From: Actinoallomurus sp050942425
GTDB lineage: Bacteria > Actinomycetota > Actinomycetes > Streptosporangiales > Streptosporangiaceae
NCBI RefSeq assembly: GCF_050942425.1
Contig: NZ_CP192063.1
Span: 9,052,001-9,116,000 of the forward strand
DNA: 64,000 nt
Reading direction: 5' to 3'
Shown: in pieces, positions 7,503 to 17,000 of the stretch
Numbering within the stretch: the stretch's first letter is position 1
How the letters are laid out: the number at the start of each line of letters is the position of its first letter
Translations under genes and position numbers: made by a program
The notes under the pieces: model-generated
The model's input: the letters and a program-made list of their open reading frames with translations, nothing else
The model's database searches: none
What the model was told of the DNA's origin: nothing

Positions 7503-9629
7503 ATGACATCGATGACCGGACCACCCCGGCAGGCCGACCCCGGGCAGGGCGCCTCGGCCTCCCGGAGCACCAACCCGGCGCGCCGGTTGCTCCGCGGCGA
7601 CGCCGCCGACCCGGCCTGGGCGCGCCCGGCACTGCTCGGACTGCTCGCCGCGACGGCGGTGCTGTACGTATGGGGCCTCGGCGCCTCCGGCTGGGCCAAC
7701 TCCTTCTACTCGGCGGCCGTCCAGGCCGGAACACACAGCTGGAAGGCCTTCTTCTTCGGCTCCTCCGACGCGGCGAACTTCATCACCGTCGACAAGACGC
7801 CGATGGCGCTGTGGCCGATGGAACTGTCCGCCCGCATTTTCGGCGTGAACTCCTGGAGCGTCCTGGTGCCGCAGGCTCTCATGGGGGTCGCGACCGTCGG
7901 AGTGCTGTACGCGGCGGTCCGGCGTTCCCTCAGCGGGCTCGGCGACCGGGTGCGGACCGGCGAACGCGGTGACCGGATCGCGATCGGCGGGGCGCTGCTG
8001 GCCGGGGCGGTCCTCGCGACCACCCCGGTGGCCGCGCTGATGTTCCGCTTCAACAACCCGGACGCGCTGCTCGTACTGCTGCTCACCCTCGGCGCGTACG
8101 GGCTGGTGCGGGCGCTGGAGAACGCGAGCACGCGGTGGCTCGTGATCGCCGCCTCCTGCGTGGGGCTCGCCTTCCTGGCCAAGATGATGCAGGCGTTCCT
8201 GGTCGTGCCCGCGTTCGCGCTGGTGTACCTGCTGCTGGCGCCCGCGCCGATCTGGCGGCGGGTCCGGCAGCTGCTGCTCGCCGGTGTGGCGCTGGTCGTG
8301 GCGGCCGGCTGGTGGGTCGCGATCGTCGCCCTCGTCCCGGCGGGCTCCCGCCCGTACATCGGTGGCTCGCAGCACAACAGCGTCCTGGAACTGGCGCTCG
8401 GCTACAACGGCCTCGGCCGCCTGAACGGCGACGAGACCGGCGGCCTCGGCAACCTGAACCAGGACGCCGGATGGACCCGGATGTTCGACGCGGAGCTCGG
8501 CGGGCAGATCGCCTGGCTGTTGCCCGCCGCGCTGGTCCTGCTGGTCGCCAGCCTCGCGCTGACGTGGGGACGGGACCGCCGGAGGGAGTTCGCCGGATTC
8601 GCGCTGTGGGGCGGCTGGCTGCTGGTCACCGGCCTGGTGTTCAGCTTCATGCAGGGGATCTTCCACGGCTACTACACGATCGCGCTGGCCCCGGCGGTCG
8701 CGGCGCTCACCGGCATGGGCGCGGCGGTGCTGTGGCGCGAGCGGCACCGACCGGCCGCCGCCGTGCCCCTTGCCGGCGCCGTCGCGCTGACCGCGTGGTG
8801 GTCGTACGTCCTGCTCGGCCGCACCCCGGACTTCCTGCCGTGGCTGCGGTTCGTCGTGCTGGTCGGCGGCCTGCTCGCCGCCGCGCTGCTCGCCTCTGCC
8901 GGCCGCGCCCCGCGCCGGGTCATCGGAGCGGCCGTGGCCGTCGCCGCCCTGACGTCGGTCGCCGGCCCGGCCGCGTACGCCGTCGACACGGCGAACACGT
9001 CGCATACCGGAGCGATCCCCACGGCGGGACCGTCGTCCGGCGGGCCCGGCGGAATGCCCGGATTCGGCGGCCGCCGGGGCGGCCCCGGCGCGCGCGGCGG
9101 CTTCGGCGGACGACAGAACCGGTTCCCCGGAGGCGGGTTCCCCGGAGGCGGCCAGGGCGGCACCGGCGGCATGCCGCAGGCGCCCGGCGGTGCCGGAGGC
9201 GCCATGGGCGGACCGGGTTCGACCAGGAGGCCCGGTGGCATGGGCGGCCCCGGTGGGCTGCTGAACGCCACCACCCCGAGCGCCGCGCTGACCGCCTTGC
9301 TCAAGCAGAACGCGCGCTCGTACACCTGGGTCGCGGCGACGGTCGGGTCCAACAACGCCTCCGGATACCAGCTGGCCACCGGCGCGCCGGTCATGGCGCT
9401 CGGCGGGTTCAACGGCACCGACCCGGCGCCGAGCCTGCAGAGGTTCCAGCAGTACGTCGCCGCCGGCAGGATCCACTACTTCATCGGCGGGTCGGGCATG
9501 GGCATGATGCGCGGCGGCAACTCCAGCGGCAGCGACGACGCCCAGCAGATCGCGACCTGGGTGCAGCAGCACTACACCGCCAAGACCGTCGGCGGCGTCA
9601 CGGTCTACGACCTTTCTCAGACACGTTGA
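7503..9629 (+). CDS. GT39-family (ArnT/PMT-like) membrane glycosyltransferase
   Basis: A 708-residue polytopic membrane protein. After a short polar N-terminus, hydrophobic helices begin near residue 45 and recur to about residue 490, with the first extracytoplasmic loop containing FITVDKTPMALWP. This matches actinobacterial GT39/ArnT-like transferases, which use polyprenyl-phosphate sugars as donors and act on the outer face of the membrane. Residues about 505-585 are an unusual Gly/Pro/Arg-rich linker (GGPGGMPGFGG and similar). The C-terminal 120 residues form a soluble domain with HYFIGGSGMGMM. Two ATGs, at 7503 and 7512, are possible starts. The redox operon follows after 72 bp in the same direction, so it may be co-transcribed, although no functional link is obvious. 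Confidence 0.85.
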   Translation: MTSMTGPPRQADPGQGASASRSTNPARRLLRGDAADPAWARPALLGLLAATAVLYVWGLGASGWANSFYSAAVQAGTHSWKAFFFGSSDAANFITVDKTPMALWPMELSARIFGVNSWSVLVPQALMGVATVGVLYAAVRRSLSGLGDRVRTGERGDRIAIGGALLAGAVLATTPVAALMFRFNNPDALLVLLLTLGAYGLVRALENASTRWLVIAASCVGLAFLAKMMQAFLVVPAFALVYLLLAPAPIWRRVRQLLLAGVALVVAAGWWVAIVALVPAGSRPYIGGSQHNSVLELALGYNGLGRLNGDETGGLGNLNQDAGWTRMFDAELGGQIAWLLPAALVLLVASLALTWGRDRRREFAGFALWGGWLLVTGLVFSFMQGIFHGYYTIALAPAVAALTGMGAAVLWRERHRPAAAVPLAGAVALTAWWSYVLLGRTPDFLPWLRFVVLVGGLLAAALLASAGRAPRRVIGAAVAVAALTSVAGPAAYAVDTANTSHTGAIPTAGPSSGGPGGMPGFGGRRGGPGARGGFGGRQNRFPGGGFPGGGQGGTGGMPQAPGGAGGAMGGPGSTRRPGGMGGPGGLLNATTPSAALTALLKQNARSYTWVAATVGSNNASGYQLATGAPVMALGGFNGTDPAPSLQRFQQYVAAGRIHYFIGGSGMGMMRGGNSSGSDDAQQIATWVQQHYTAKTVGGVTVYDLSQTR

Positions 9630-9701
9630 TCCGGCGGCTCATCCCGCTCTCACGTTCACCGCCGAGCATCGGAAGTACCGCGAGAGATCGGAGGAGAAGA
9701 A

Positions 9702-10016
9702 ATGGAAAGGTGGGAGGACGGCGGACGCCGGGACCGGCGCGTGTCCCTGGTCCGCCGCATCACCGTCTGGGCCTCGGCCGGTTCGCTGGCCGTGGCCGCC
9801 GGGCTGGCGGCCGTCTTCGGCGTCACGCAGGCCGACTCACAGACGAAGACCGGAACCACGACGAGCACCGGATCGGACTCGGGCACGACCGGCGGCTCGT
9901 CCGGCTCGAGCAGCACGACGGACTCCGGATCCAGCGGCGGGCTCACCCAGCCCACGCAGGCACCCGGATCAGGTTCGTCGAACGGATCCGGCACCGTCAC
10001 CTCAGGAGGATCGTGA
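9702..10016 (+). CDS. Small membrane-anchored Ser/Gly/Thr-rich protein, first gene of the flavin redox operon
   Basis: 104 residues with a strong ribosome site (GGAGGAGAAGAA) directly before the ATG. A positively charged N-terminus is followed by one membrane helix (about residues 20-42) and a disordered Ser/Gly/Thr tail facing out. In comparable actinobacterial operons this position is held by a small FMN-binding-domain protein that ApbE flavinylates. Here there is neither an FMN-binding fold nor a recognisable flavinylation motif, so it may be a truncated or degenerate version; that is inference. The stop overlaps the apbE start (TGATG). Confidence 0.65.
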   Translation: MERWEDGGRRDRRVSLVRRITVWASAGSLAVAAGLAAVFGVTQADSQTKTGTTTSTGSDSGTTGGSSGSSSTTDSGSSGGLTQPTQAPGSGSSNGSGTVTSGGS

Positions 10017-11368
10017 TGGGCACCGCTCAGGAGACCTTCCCGCTGTGGGGCGGCTCGGCGACCGTCGCGGTCACCGAGCCGGACCGCCTGGCCGTCGCCC
10101 GCGCGGCCGTCGACCGGGTGATCCGCGACGTCGACGCCGCCTGCAGCGCCTACCGCGACGATTCGGACCTGGCCCGAGTGAACGCCGGCTCCGGATACGC
10201 CGTCCGGGTCAGCACGACATTCTTGGACGTGCTGCAGGCGGCGCTGCGCGCCGCCGAACTCACCGGCGGGCTGGTCGACCCGACCGCCGTCGGACGGTCG
10301 GCGGGAGCCGTCAGGCTGTCGCCGGGGACCGAGGTCACGCGTCCCAACGACGTCACCGCCTTCCGCACCGGCATGGAGGCCGGACGATCGCCGAGGACCG
10401 AGAACACCCGCCCGAACGACACCGCCGCATTCGGCGGCGGCATGGAGTCCGGACAGTCGGCGGGAACCAAGGACATCCACCCAAACGACGGCACCGCATT
10501 CCGCACCGGCACAGAGACCGGCTGGTCGGCGAAGACCGAAGACACCCGCCCGAACAACGCCGCCGCATTCCGCACCGGCACAGAGACCGGACGATCGACG
10601 AAGACCGAAGACACCCGCCCGAACGACATCGCCGCATTCCGCGGCGGCACAGAGACCGGACGATCGGCGACGGCCGACGTGACCCGTCCGAACGATGTCG
10701 CTGCCTTCCGCGGCGGCGCGGAGGCCGGGCGGTCCCGGCTGGGACCGGGGTTCGCCGTGCCGACCGGCAAGGACTGGCGGTCGATCGAGATCATCCCGGC
10801 GTCCACGACCGTGTCGGTGCCGCGCGGGCTCACCTTGGACTTCGGCGCCGTCGGCAAGGCGTTCGCCGCCGACCGGGCGGCCGCCGAGGCGAGCGCGGCG
10901 GCAGGCTGCGGCGTGCTCGTCGCGCTGGCCGGCGACATCGCGGTCGCCGGGCCCGTGCCGGTGAACGGCTGGCCGGTCCGCGTGGCGGACGACCACCGGC
11001 TGAGGCCGGACGGAAGCCTGCCGCCCGGTCAGGACATCACGCTCCGCGCGCCAGGCGGGCTGGCCACCTCCAGCCTCGCGGTCCGGACCCGCCGCATGGC
11101 GGACGGCCGTACGGTCACGCACATCGTCGACCCCCGAACCGGCATGCCGGTCCGCGGCCCGTGGCGCACCGTCTCGGTGTCGGCGGGGACCTGCGTCGAC
11201 GCCAACACCGCCAGCACCGCCGCCCTCGTGCGCGGCCACGGGGCCGGCGGCTGGCTGGCCCGGCACGGGCTGCCGTCGCGGCTCGTCCACGCCGACGGCT
11301 GGGTGCACACGATCGTCGGCTGGCCGGACGACCACAGCGAGCGCCCCGGCGTGAAGGTGGCCGGGTGA
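10016..11368 (+). CDS. apbE: ApbE-family FAD:protein FMN transferase with internal 23-residue repeats
   Basis: 450 residues. ApbE enzymes transfer FMN from FAD to a Ser/Thr of target proteins, normally outside the cytoplasm. Family landmarks are GGLVDPTAVG near residue 85, LDFGAVGKAFAAD near 275, GDIAVAGPVP and DPRTGMPVRGPW. No signal peptide is visible. Residues 106-243 are six tandem copies of a 23-residue unit of the form TRPNDxxAFRxGxExGRS, inserted after the first conserved motif; without them the length is about 312, normal for the family. The start overlaps the previous stop, and its own stop overlaps the next start, so translation is coupled along the operon. Confidence 0.85.
   Translation: MGTAQETFPLWGGSATVAVTEPDRLAVARAAVDRVIRDVDAACSAYRDDSDLARVNAGSGYAVRVSTTFLDVLQAALRAAELTGGLVDPTAVGRSAGAVRLSPGTEVTRPNDVTAFRTGMEAGRSPRTENTRPNDTAAFGGGMESGQSAGTKDIHPNDGTAFRTGTETGWSAKTEDTRPNNAAAFRTGTETGRSTKTEDTRPNDIAAFRGGTETGRSATADVTRPNDVAAFRGGAEAGRSRLGPGFAVPTGKDWRSIEIIPASTTVSVPRGLTLDFGAVGKAFAADRAAAEASAAAGCGVLVALAGDIAVAGPVPVNGWPVRVADDHRLRPDGSLPPGQDITLRAPGGLATSSLAVRTRRMADGRTVTHIVDPRTGMPVRGPWRTVSVSAGTCVDANTASTAALVRGHGAGGWLARHGLPSRLVHADGWVHTIVGWPDDHSERPGVKVAG
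10331..10744 (+). repeat. Six 69-bp in-frame tandem repeats inside apbE
   Basis: Six consecutive 69-bp units encode variants of TRPNDxxAFRxGxExGRS. The units differ by scattered substitutions but keep exact length, so the frame is preserved. Confidence 0.9.
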
Positions 11369-12267
11369 TGGCCCTCTGGTACGCCACCCGGGCGTTCGGC
11401 CTGGTATCGATGGTGCTGCTCACGGCCGTGACCGTGCTCGGCCTGCTCGTCGCGGCCCGCAGCGCGCGCGGCCCGCGAATGGGGAATCCGCCGACGGCCG
11501 GCTCGCGGGCAGGCGACCGGGGAGCGTCGGCCTCGCGCGCGGGAAACCCCCGGGCCGGGGGCTCCGGGCGGCGTCCGGCGGGAACGCGCCGCGCGTCGTA
11601 CGTGGTGACCGCGCTGCACCGTTCGCTGTCGCTGCTGTCGGTGGTCCTCATCGCGCTGCACGTGGCGACGAGCGTGATCGACTCGTACGTCGCGATCCGG
11701 TGGGTCGACGCGGTCGTCCCCTTCGTCTCCGCGTACCGCCCCTTCTGGGTCGGGCTCGGGTCGGTCGCGCTCGACCTGATCATCGCCTTGGTGGTCACGA
11801 GCCTGCTGCGGGTCCGGCTCGGGCTGCGCACCTGGCGCGCCGTGCACTGGCTGGCGTACGCGTCCTGGCCGGTAGCGCTGGTCCACGGGCTGGGAATCGG
11901 CACGGACGACACGGTCGTGCTCACGCTCGCCGTCGGCTGCACCGCCGCCGTCGCGGCGGCCGCAGTGATCCGCGCCGCCGCAGCCCGGCAGGCCGCCACC
12001 GTCAAGCGCGCCACCATGGCCGGCCCAGCGGTCATGGCGGAACACGCCACCGTGGCCGGCCACACCACCACGGCGGGACACACCACCGTGGCCGGATACA
12101 TCACCACGGCCGGACACCCCACCATGGCCGCACACATCGCCACGACCGACCACGCGGCCATGGCCGAACACACCGCCCGGATCGAACCGGATGTCGCCGA
12201 CATGCCGCCGAATCTTGCCCGCCGGTCCGCGCCGGCGGCCGCTCCCACCTACGGAGGACCACGATGA
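11368..12267 (+). CDS. Ferric reductase-like (cytochrome b-type) transmembrane protein
   Basis: 299 residues; the start ATG overlaps the apbE stop. Helices at about 5-30, 80-105, 125-150, 160-180 and 190-215 carry the two histidine pairs expected to bind heme (ALHRSLS with IALHVAT, and AVHWLAY with LVHGLG). This is the ferric-reductase-like/YedZ-type cytochrome b fold that moves electrons across the membrane. A Gly/Arg-rich insertion sits between the first two helices. The C-terminal 75 residues are a degenerate repeat of the form TxAGHTT, probably a cytoplasmic tail without enzymatic role. With ApbE, a NuoF-like protein and a ferredoxin it should make an electron-transfer chain from a reduced cofactor to an extracytoplasmic acceptor (inference). 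Confidence 0.8.
   Translation: MALWYATRAFGLVSMVLLTAVTVLGLLVAARSARGPRMGNPPTAGSRAGDRGASASRAGNPRAGGSGRRPAGTRRASYVVTALHRSLSLLSVVLIALHVATSVIDSYVAIRWVDAVVPFVSAYRPFWVGLGSVALDLIIALVVTSLLRVRLGLRTWRAVHWLAYASWPVALVHGLGIGTDDTVVLTLAVGCTAAVAAAAVIRAAAARQAATVKRATMAGPAVMAEHATVAGHTTTAGHTTVAGYITTAGHPTMAAHIATTDHAAMAEHTARIEPDVADMPPNLARRSAPAAAPTYGGPR
12010..12174 (+). repeat. Degenerate in-frame repeat in the cytochrome b-like tail
   Basis: Units of about 21-24 bp (ACCACGGCCGGACAC type) encode the series ATVAGHTTTAGHTTVAGYITTAG. The copies vary more than those in apbE. Confidence 0.7.
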
Positions 12268-13584
12268 CGGAGCGACTGCTGACCGTGACCGGCCCGGACC
12301 TGAGCCGACACCTCACCCGGCACGGCAACCTGCCCTTGCGCGGCCCGGCACGGCCGGGCTCGCTGGGACCGCTCGCCGAGGAGATCGCCGCCGCCGGCCT
12401 CCGGGGGCGTGGCGGCGGCTGGTTCCCCACCGCGCGGAAGCTGGCGGCGGCCGCCCGTGGTGGTGGTGAACGCCATGGAGGGCGAGCCGCTGAGCGCCAA
12501 GGACGCACGGTTGCTGGCGGTCGCGCCTCACCTGGTCCTGGACGGGGCGGCCCTGGCCGCCGAGACGGTCGGCGCGGACCGCATCATCCTGGCGGTGCCA
12601 GTGGGCGGCGCGGACCCGGTACTGCGAAACGTCACGACCGAACACACCCACCACAGCACCGGCCCCGCGCCGGTGAGCGGCCCGGGGACGGCGATGCGGG
12701 GCATCATGGCCGAACACGCCCACCACAGCACCGACCCCATGCAGGTGGGCGGCCTGGTGTCGGCATTGCGAAGCGTCGTGGCCGGGCGCGCCCGCCGAGG
12801 CATCGACCCGGTGCCGATCGAGGTGGTTGAAGGGCCCGACCGCTTCCTGTCCGGTCAGGAGAGCGCGCTGGTGCGCTGGATCGACGGCGGCCCGGCGATC
12901 CCCACCACGAACCGGCCCTACGAGCAGGGGATCGGCGGCCGGGCCACCCTCGTGAGCAACGCTGAGACGTTCGCGCACGTCGCGCTGATCGCCCGCCATG
13001 GAGCGACCTGGTTCCGGTCTGTGGGCACCGCCGATGATCCCGGAACCATGCTGGTCAGCGTCTCGGACCCGGACATCCGAGTGCTCGAGGTCCCGGTCGG
13101 CACGCCGGTGGGCGCGGTGACGGGGCCGGCGCCGGCCGTCCTCCTCGGCGGGTACGGCGGCGCATGGCTGCCGGGCGACCGGGCCCGGGAACTCCCGCTG
13201 GCACCCGAGCCCCTCCAGGCGGCGGGCGCGGCCCTCGGCGCGGGAATCGTGTCGGCTCTCCCGTACGGGGTCTGCGGCCTGCGCCGCACCGCCGCGATCG
13301 CGGGCTGGATGTCCGGGCAGGGGGCCCGGCAGTGCGGACCGTGCCTGTTCGGGCTGCCGGCGGTCGCCGGGGACCTGGCGCTCCTCGCCGACGGCCGAGC
13401 GACGCGCGCCGACGTGGACCGGCTGCGCGCGCGGACAGGGCTGCTGCCGGGGCGGGGCGGATGCGCCCATCCCGACGGTGTCGCCCGGCTGACCGGTAGC
13501 GCGCTGCGCGTCTTCGCCGACGAGGTGGAGGCCCACCTGCACGGTCACTGCGTGGAGACCCTGACGTACCGGAGGGCGAGTTGA
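12264..13584 (+). pseudogene. NuoF-like (NADH dehydrogenase 51-kDa-type) iron-sulfur flavoprotein gene with a frameshift
   Basis: The N-terminus (ATG at 12264, overlapping the previous stop) reads MTERLLTV...GLRGRGGGWFPTARKL in one frame. The rest, beginning PPVVVVNAMEGEPLSAKD, is in the next frame. Together they match the NuoF-type FMN/NAD core. The shift lies near 12440-12465 in GGCGGCGGCC-rich DNA; removing one base gives a 439-residue protein. Further on, GARQCGPC and GRGGCAH resemble the 4Fe-4S site, but the first cysteine of the usual SCGxCxPC is Ala here. It could be a pseudogene, a sequencing error, or translation restarting at the GTG at 12409. An insertion of short repeats (EHxHHSTxP) sits at 12630-12800. 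The predicted role is electron input for the operon. Confidence 0.7.
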
Positions 13585-13817
13585 GCACCATGGAACTGCG
13601 AATCGACCGCATCGCCTGTGACGGCGCCGGCTTGTGCGCGGAGATCCTTCCCGAGCTGGTCACTCTCGACGAGTGGGGGTATCCGATCATCGAGGATGCC
13701 CGGGTCGGGCCCGGCCGGCAGGCGAACGCCCGCCGGGCGGTCTCCCTGTGCCCGCGCCTGGCGCTGCGCCTGGCCGAATCCCGGCAGCGTACACCGCCGA
13801 GCTCCAGAGCCGCCTGA
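13581..13817 (+). CDS. Small 3Fe-4S/4Fe-4S-type ferredoxin
   Basis: 78 residues. TTG at 13581 overlaps the preceding stop and sits 5 bases after GGAGGG; an ATG at 13590 is the alternative. The cysteines CDGAGLC (about residues 13-19) and SLCPRLAL (about 57) follow the single-cluster ferredoxin pattern in which one ligand position is non-cysteine, typical of 3Fe-4S ferredoxins. It is the last gene of the redox operon and is the likely soluble electron carrier for the NuoF-like/cytochrome b system. The C-terminal 12 residues run into a 36-bp tandem repeat that continues past the stop. Confidence 0.85.
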   Translation: MSTMELRIDRIACDGAGLCAEILPELVTLDEWGYPIIEDARVGPGRQANARRAVSLCPRLALRLAESRQRTPPSSRAA

Positions 13818-13960
13818 ACCCGCGCGGCACCACCGCACCCCAGAACCGCCCCAACCAGCACCGCACCACCGCAATCCAAACCCGCCTGAACCCGCACGGC
13901 ACCACCGCACCCCAGAGCCGCCTGAACCAGCGCGGCAGCGCCCTCCAGAGCGGCACGGCC
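13805..13960. repeat. Tandem repeat of about 36 bp downstream of the ferredoxin gene
   Basis: Four imperfect units of the form CCGCCTGAACCCGCGCGGCA followed by CCACCGCACCCCAGA occur in a row. They start at the end of the ferredoxin gene. The remaining 70 bases to the next gene show no feature. Confidence 0.75.
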
Positions 13961-14028
13961 GCCGCGCCGAGAGGCCGTTCCTCCGGACCCGTTGCCGGTT
14001 CAGGGCGGCGGTTCGGCCGGTGCTCTCG

Positions 14029-17000
14029 CTACGACGTGCGCAGCCGGGCGAGCAGTCGCCCGGCGTCGGCATCGAAGCCGGGGAATCCGGCGGCCAGCGT
14101 GCGGTTCATCAGCTCGATGGCTCGGGTGTGATCTCCTGTCTCCGCGAGATGCTCGCCCAGCCGGTACGCGGACTCGGCGACGTACTCGGGGTTGTCGCTC
14201 AGTTCCAGGACCCGCTCGTAGTGGCGGGCCGCCTCGGCCTTGTCCCCCAGCAAGTAGTGCAGCTCGGCCAGGTGGGCCAGCGCGGTGGGGATGTGGTTGG
14301 CGTCACCCGAGTCGATCACTCTGGTGAACCACGGCCTGGCCGTCTTGAGGTCACGCTGAGCCTTGGCGTCGAGTCCCATCGCCAGCGCGGCGATCACGGC
14401 GATCTCCTTCTGCTCCTCGTCCCGCGGCTTGGCGAACATCTTCAGCAGCTTCCGCAGGATCCGCCGGGAGGAGTCGCGCTCCCCGAGGAGCCCCTGGACC
14501 TGGGCCAGGTGCAGCAGGGCCCACCGGGCGTCGAACGGGTACTCCTCGTTCCAGTACTCACGCCAGGCGTCGACGGCGGCCTGGTACGCGTCCCGGGCTC
14601 CGGCCCAGTCACGCCGGCGACGGAGTGTGTCGCCGAGCCGTTGCGCGGTACGGGCCCGGCCGCGTGGCGGGTCGCCGGCCGCCTCCGCGCCCCGATGGGC
14701 GTCCCGGGCCGCCTCGACCGCGCCCTCGGTGTCACCCAGCTTGGTGAGGACGGTGGACAGGTTGTACGCCGCATTGGTCGCGTGCGAGCCCTCCGCCAGC
14801 CGCCGTGCGTTCAGGTACGCCACGGCGGCGTCCTCGAACCCGCCGTCCGCGGAGTGGATGTGGCCGAGTCCCAGCCACGCGCGGCCCGCCGCGCGCGGAT
14901 CGTCGCCGTCGGTGGCCATCGTGTAGGCGGTCGTCGCGTCATCGTTCCGTTCCGCTTCGCGGAGGGCGTCGGCGATCTCCACGATCAACCGGTCGTCACG
15001 GCCGTGGCGCAGGGCGTGCCGCGCTCCCGGCTCGTCGCCCCGGACGGTCAGCAGCACGGCCTGGCAGGTGCCGGCCCACCGCGCGTACGGCAGCAGGCCC
15101 GTGTCGGCCACGTCCGCCCACGCCCGCAGGGCACCGTTCCAGCCACCCGCGCGCCGACGTTCCCGCACCGTCAGCCACAGCGCATACGCCGCGGACTCAG
15201 AGGAGCCGTCCAGCTCCCGCAGCAGGTCGGCCAGCGGATGGTCGGACGGATCATCCGAGTCCTCCACGATCCGTGCGCCGAGCCGGGTGGCCAGCCGGCA
15301 GGCGTGGGCGTGACGCTCGTCGTTCCAGGCGCGCAGCCACTCCAGAGCACCCCGCACCGCGTACGGATTCGCGTCGAGCACACCGAGGCCGACAGTGGCG
15401 AGGCCGGGATCGGCGATCTCGCGCAGCGGCTGGGCAAGCGCGAACGCCTCACGGATCTCTTCGAGCCCGGCCTCCCGCTCGGCCAGCGGTTCACCGAGCC
15501 GTACGGCGATCCAGGGCAGCAGCCCGTACGGACTCTCGCGGGTTCGGAGAGCGGTGTCGCAGGCTCGCCGAAGCACCGCCTCAGCCGCCTCGGCCTCACC
15601 GGAGTCGATCAGCATCCCGCCAAGCAGATATCCGGCATAAGACGAGGCGAGCGGGCCGGCGGAATCCTGCGCCTCAACGAGGAACTCCCGCGCCTGCCGC
15701 ACGTCGGCGTCGGCGGCCTCGGCGCGGGCATCGGCATCGATGTCGGCCTCTGCGTTGGTGTCGGCGTCGGCGGGTCGGTGCTCGGCCCGCGCTTCGGCGT
15801 CGGCGAGCGGGCTGGCGGAGTCCTGCGCCCCGCCAAGTAGCTCCCACGCGCGCCGCGCATCGCCATCACCGTCGGCGACGGCATCCGCGTGGGCTTCGGC
15901 GTCGGTCTTTGCGTCGGCGTCGGCGGGTCGATGCTCGACGCGGGCTTCGGCGTCGGCGAGCAGCCGCCCGAGCAGTGCCTTCGCGAGAGCGGCCGCAGGA
16001 CCGGTCTGGGCCTCGTAGATCGCGCGTGCGGTGGCGGTCTCTCCGGTGATCTCGGCGGCCATTGCGCGCATGATCGGGTCGGCCTCACCGGCGGTGGCGC
16101 CATCGAGCCGACTCAGCGCCACCGCGGCCCACGGTCCGGCCGACGGGTCCTCGCCCGCCGCCACCCGGCGCAGCCGCCCTACGGACTCGCCGCCGACCAG
16201 GGAATCCCGCTCCTCGCCCAGCGCGACGTCGGGGAAGTGACGGCCGGTCCCCTGGGACCGCACGCGGGCCGTGACCGTGCCGCCCTCCGGCCGCGCCTCC
16301 GCTCCCTCGCCCGGCGCGACCTCGGGGAAGTGACGGCTGATCACGTGGGGCCGCGCGCCGGCCGCGACCATGCCACCCTCCGGCCACGCCTTCGCCGCCT
16401 CGTCCGACACCCCGACCGGGAAGATCCGTAGCTCGCTCGGCGCGTCGGCGCCCGGCCCATGGTGCAGGCCGATGGCGAGCAGCCGGCCGTCCGGTGACCA
16501 GTCGATGTTCGCGGTGAACCGGCCGAGCCCGGCTCGGAGAACGAGTTCGCCGCCGTCGGCGACCCGCCGGATGGTGGGCTCGACCACGAACGGCTCCGTC
16601 TCCTCGGCGATCGCCAGGTACGCGCCGTCCGGGCTCACCGCGAAGTCCAGGACCATCTCGGCCGAGGTGCCGACGACACCCAGGAAGCGGCCGGTGTCCG
16701 GATCGAGCACCGAGAACCTCGCGTGCTCCTCCTCGATGTCGAGGGCGAACATCCGGGACTCGTCCGCGCTGAAGCGGACCCCGTCGGCGGTGGGCGGCTC
16801 GTCCCGCGCGTCGGCCTCCGCGTCGAGGCCGAGCAGCACCGTACGGTCCGGGGTGAACGGCGCGCTGACGAACTCGACTCCGGGCCCCATGCCGTACTCG
16901 ATCCGGTAACGCCCGGTACGTGAGCGGCGGAATCCGAACTCGATGGGCACGTCGGCCTCGGTACCGGTGTCGACGTCCCAGGCCGGCTGCGGCTCGTATT

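Noticed and set aside
7458..9572. 704-codon minus-strand frame across the GT39 gene
   Set aside because: Shadow of the glycosyltransferase; composition dominated by Gly, Arg, Ala and Pro, no ribosome site, no domain.
13618..15840. 740-codon plus-strand frame over the WD40/TPR gene end
   Set aside because: Antisense shadow; the minus-strand protein has clear TPR motifs.
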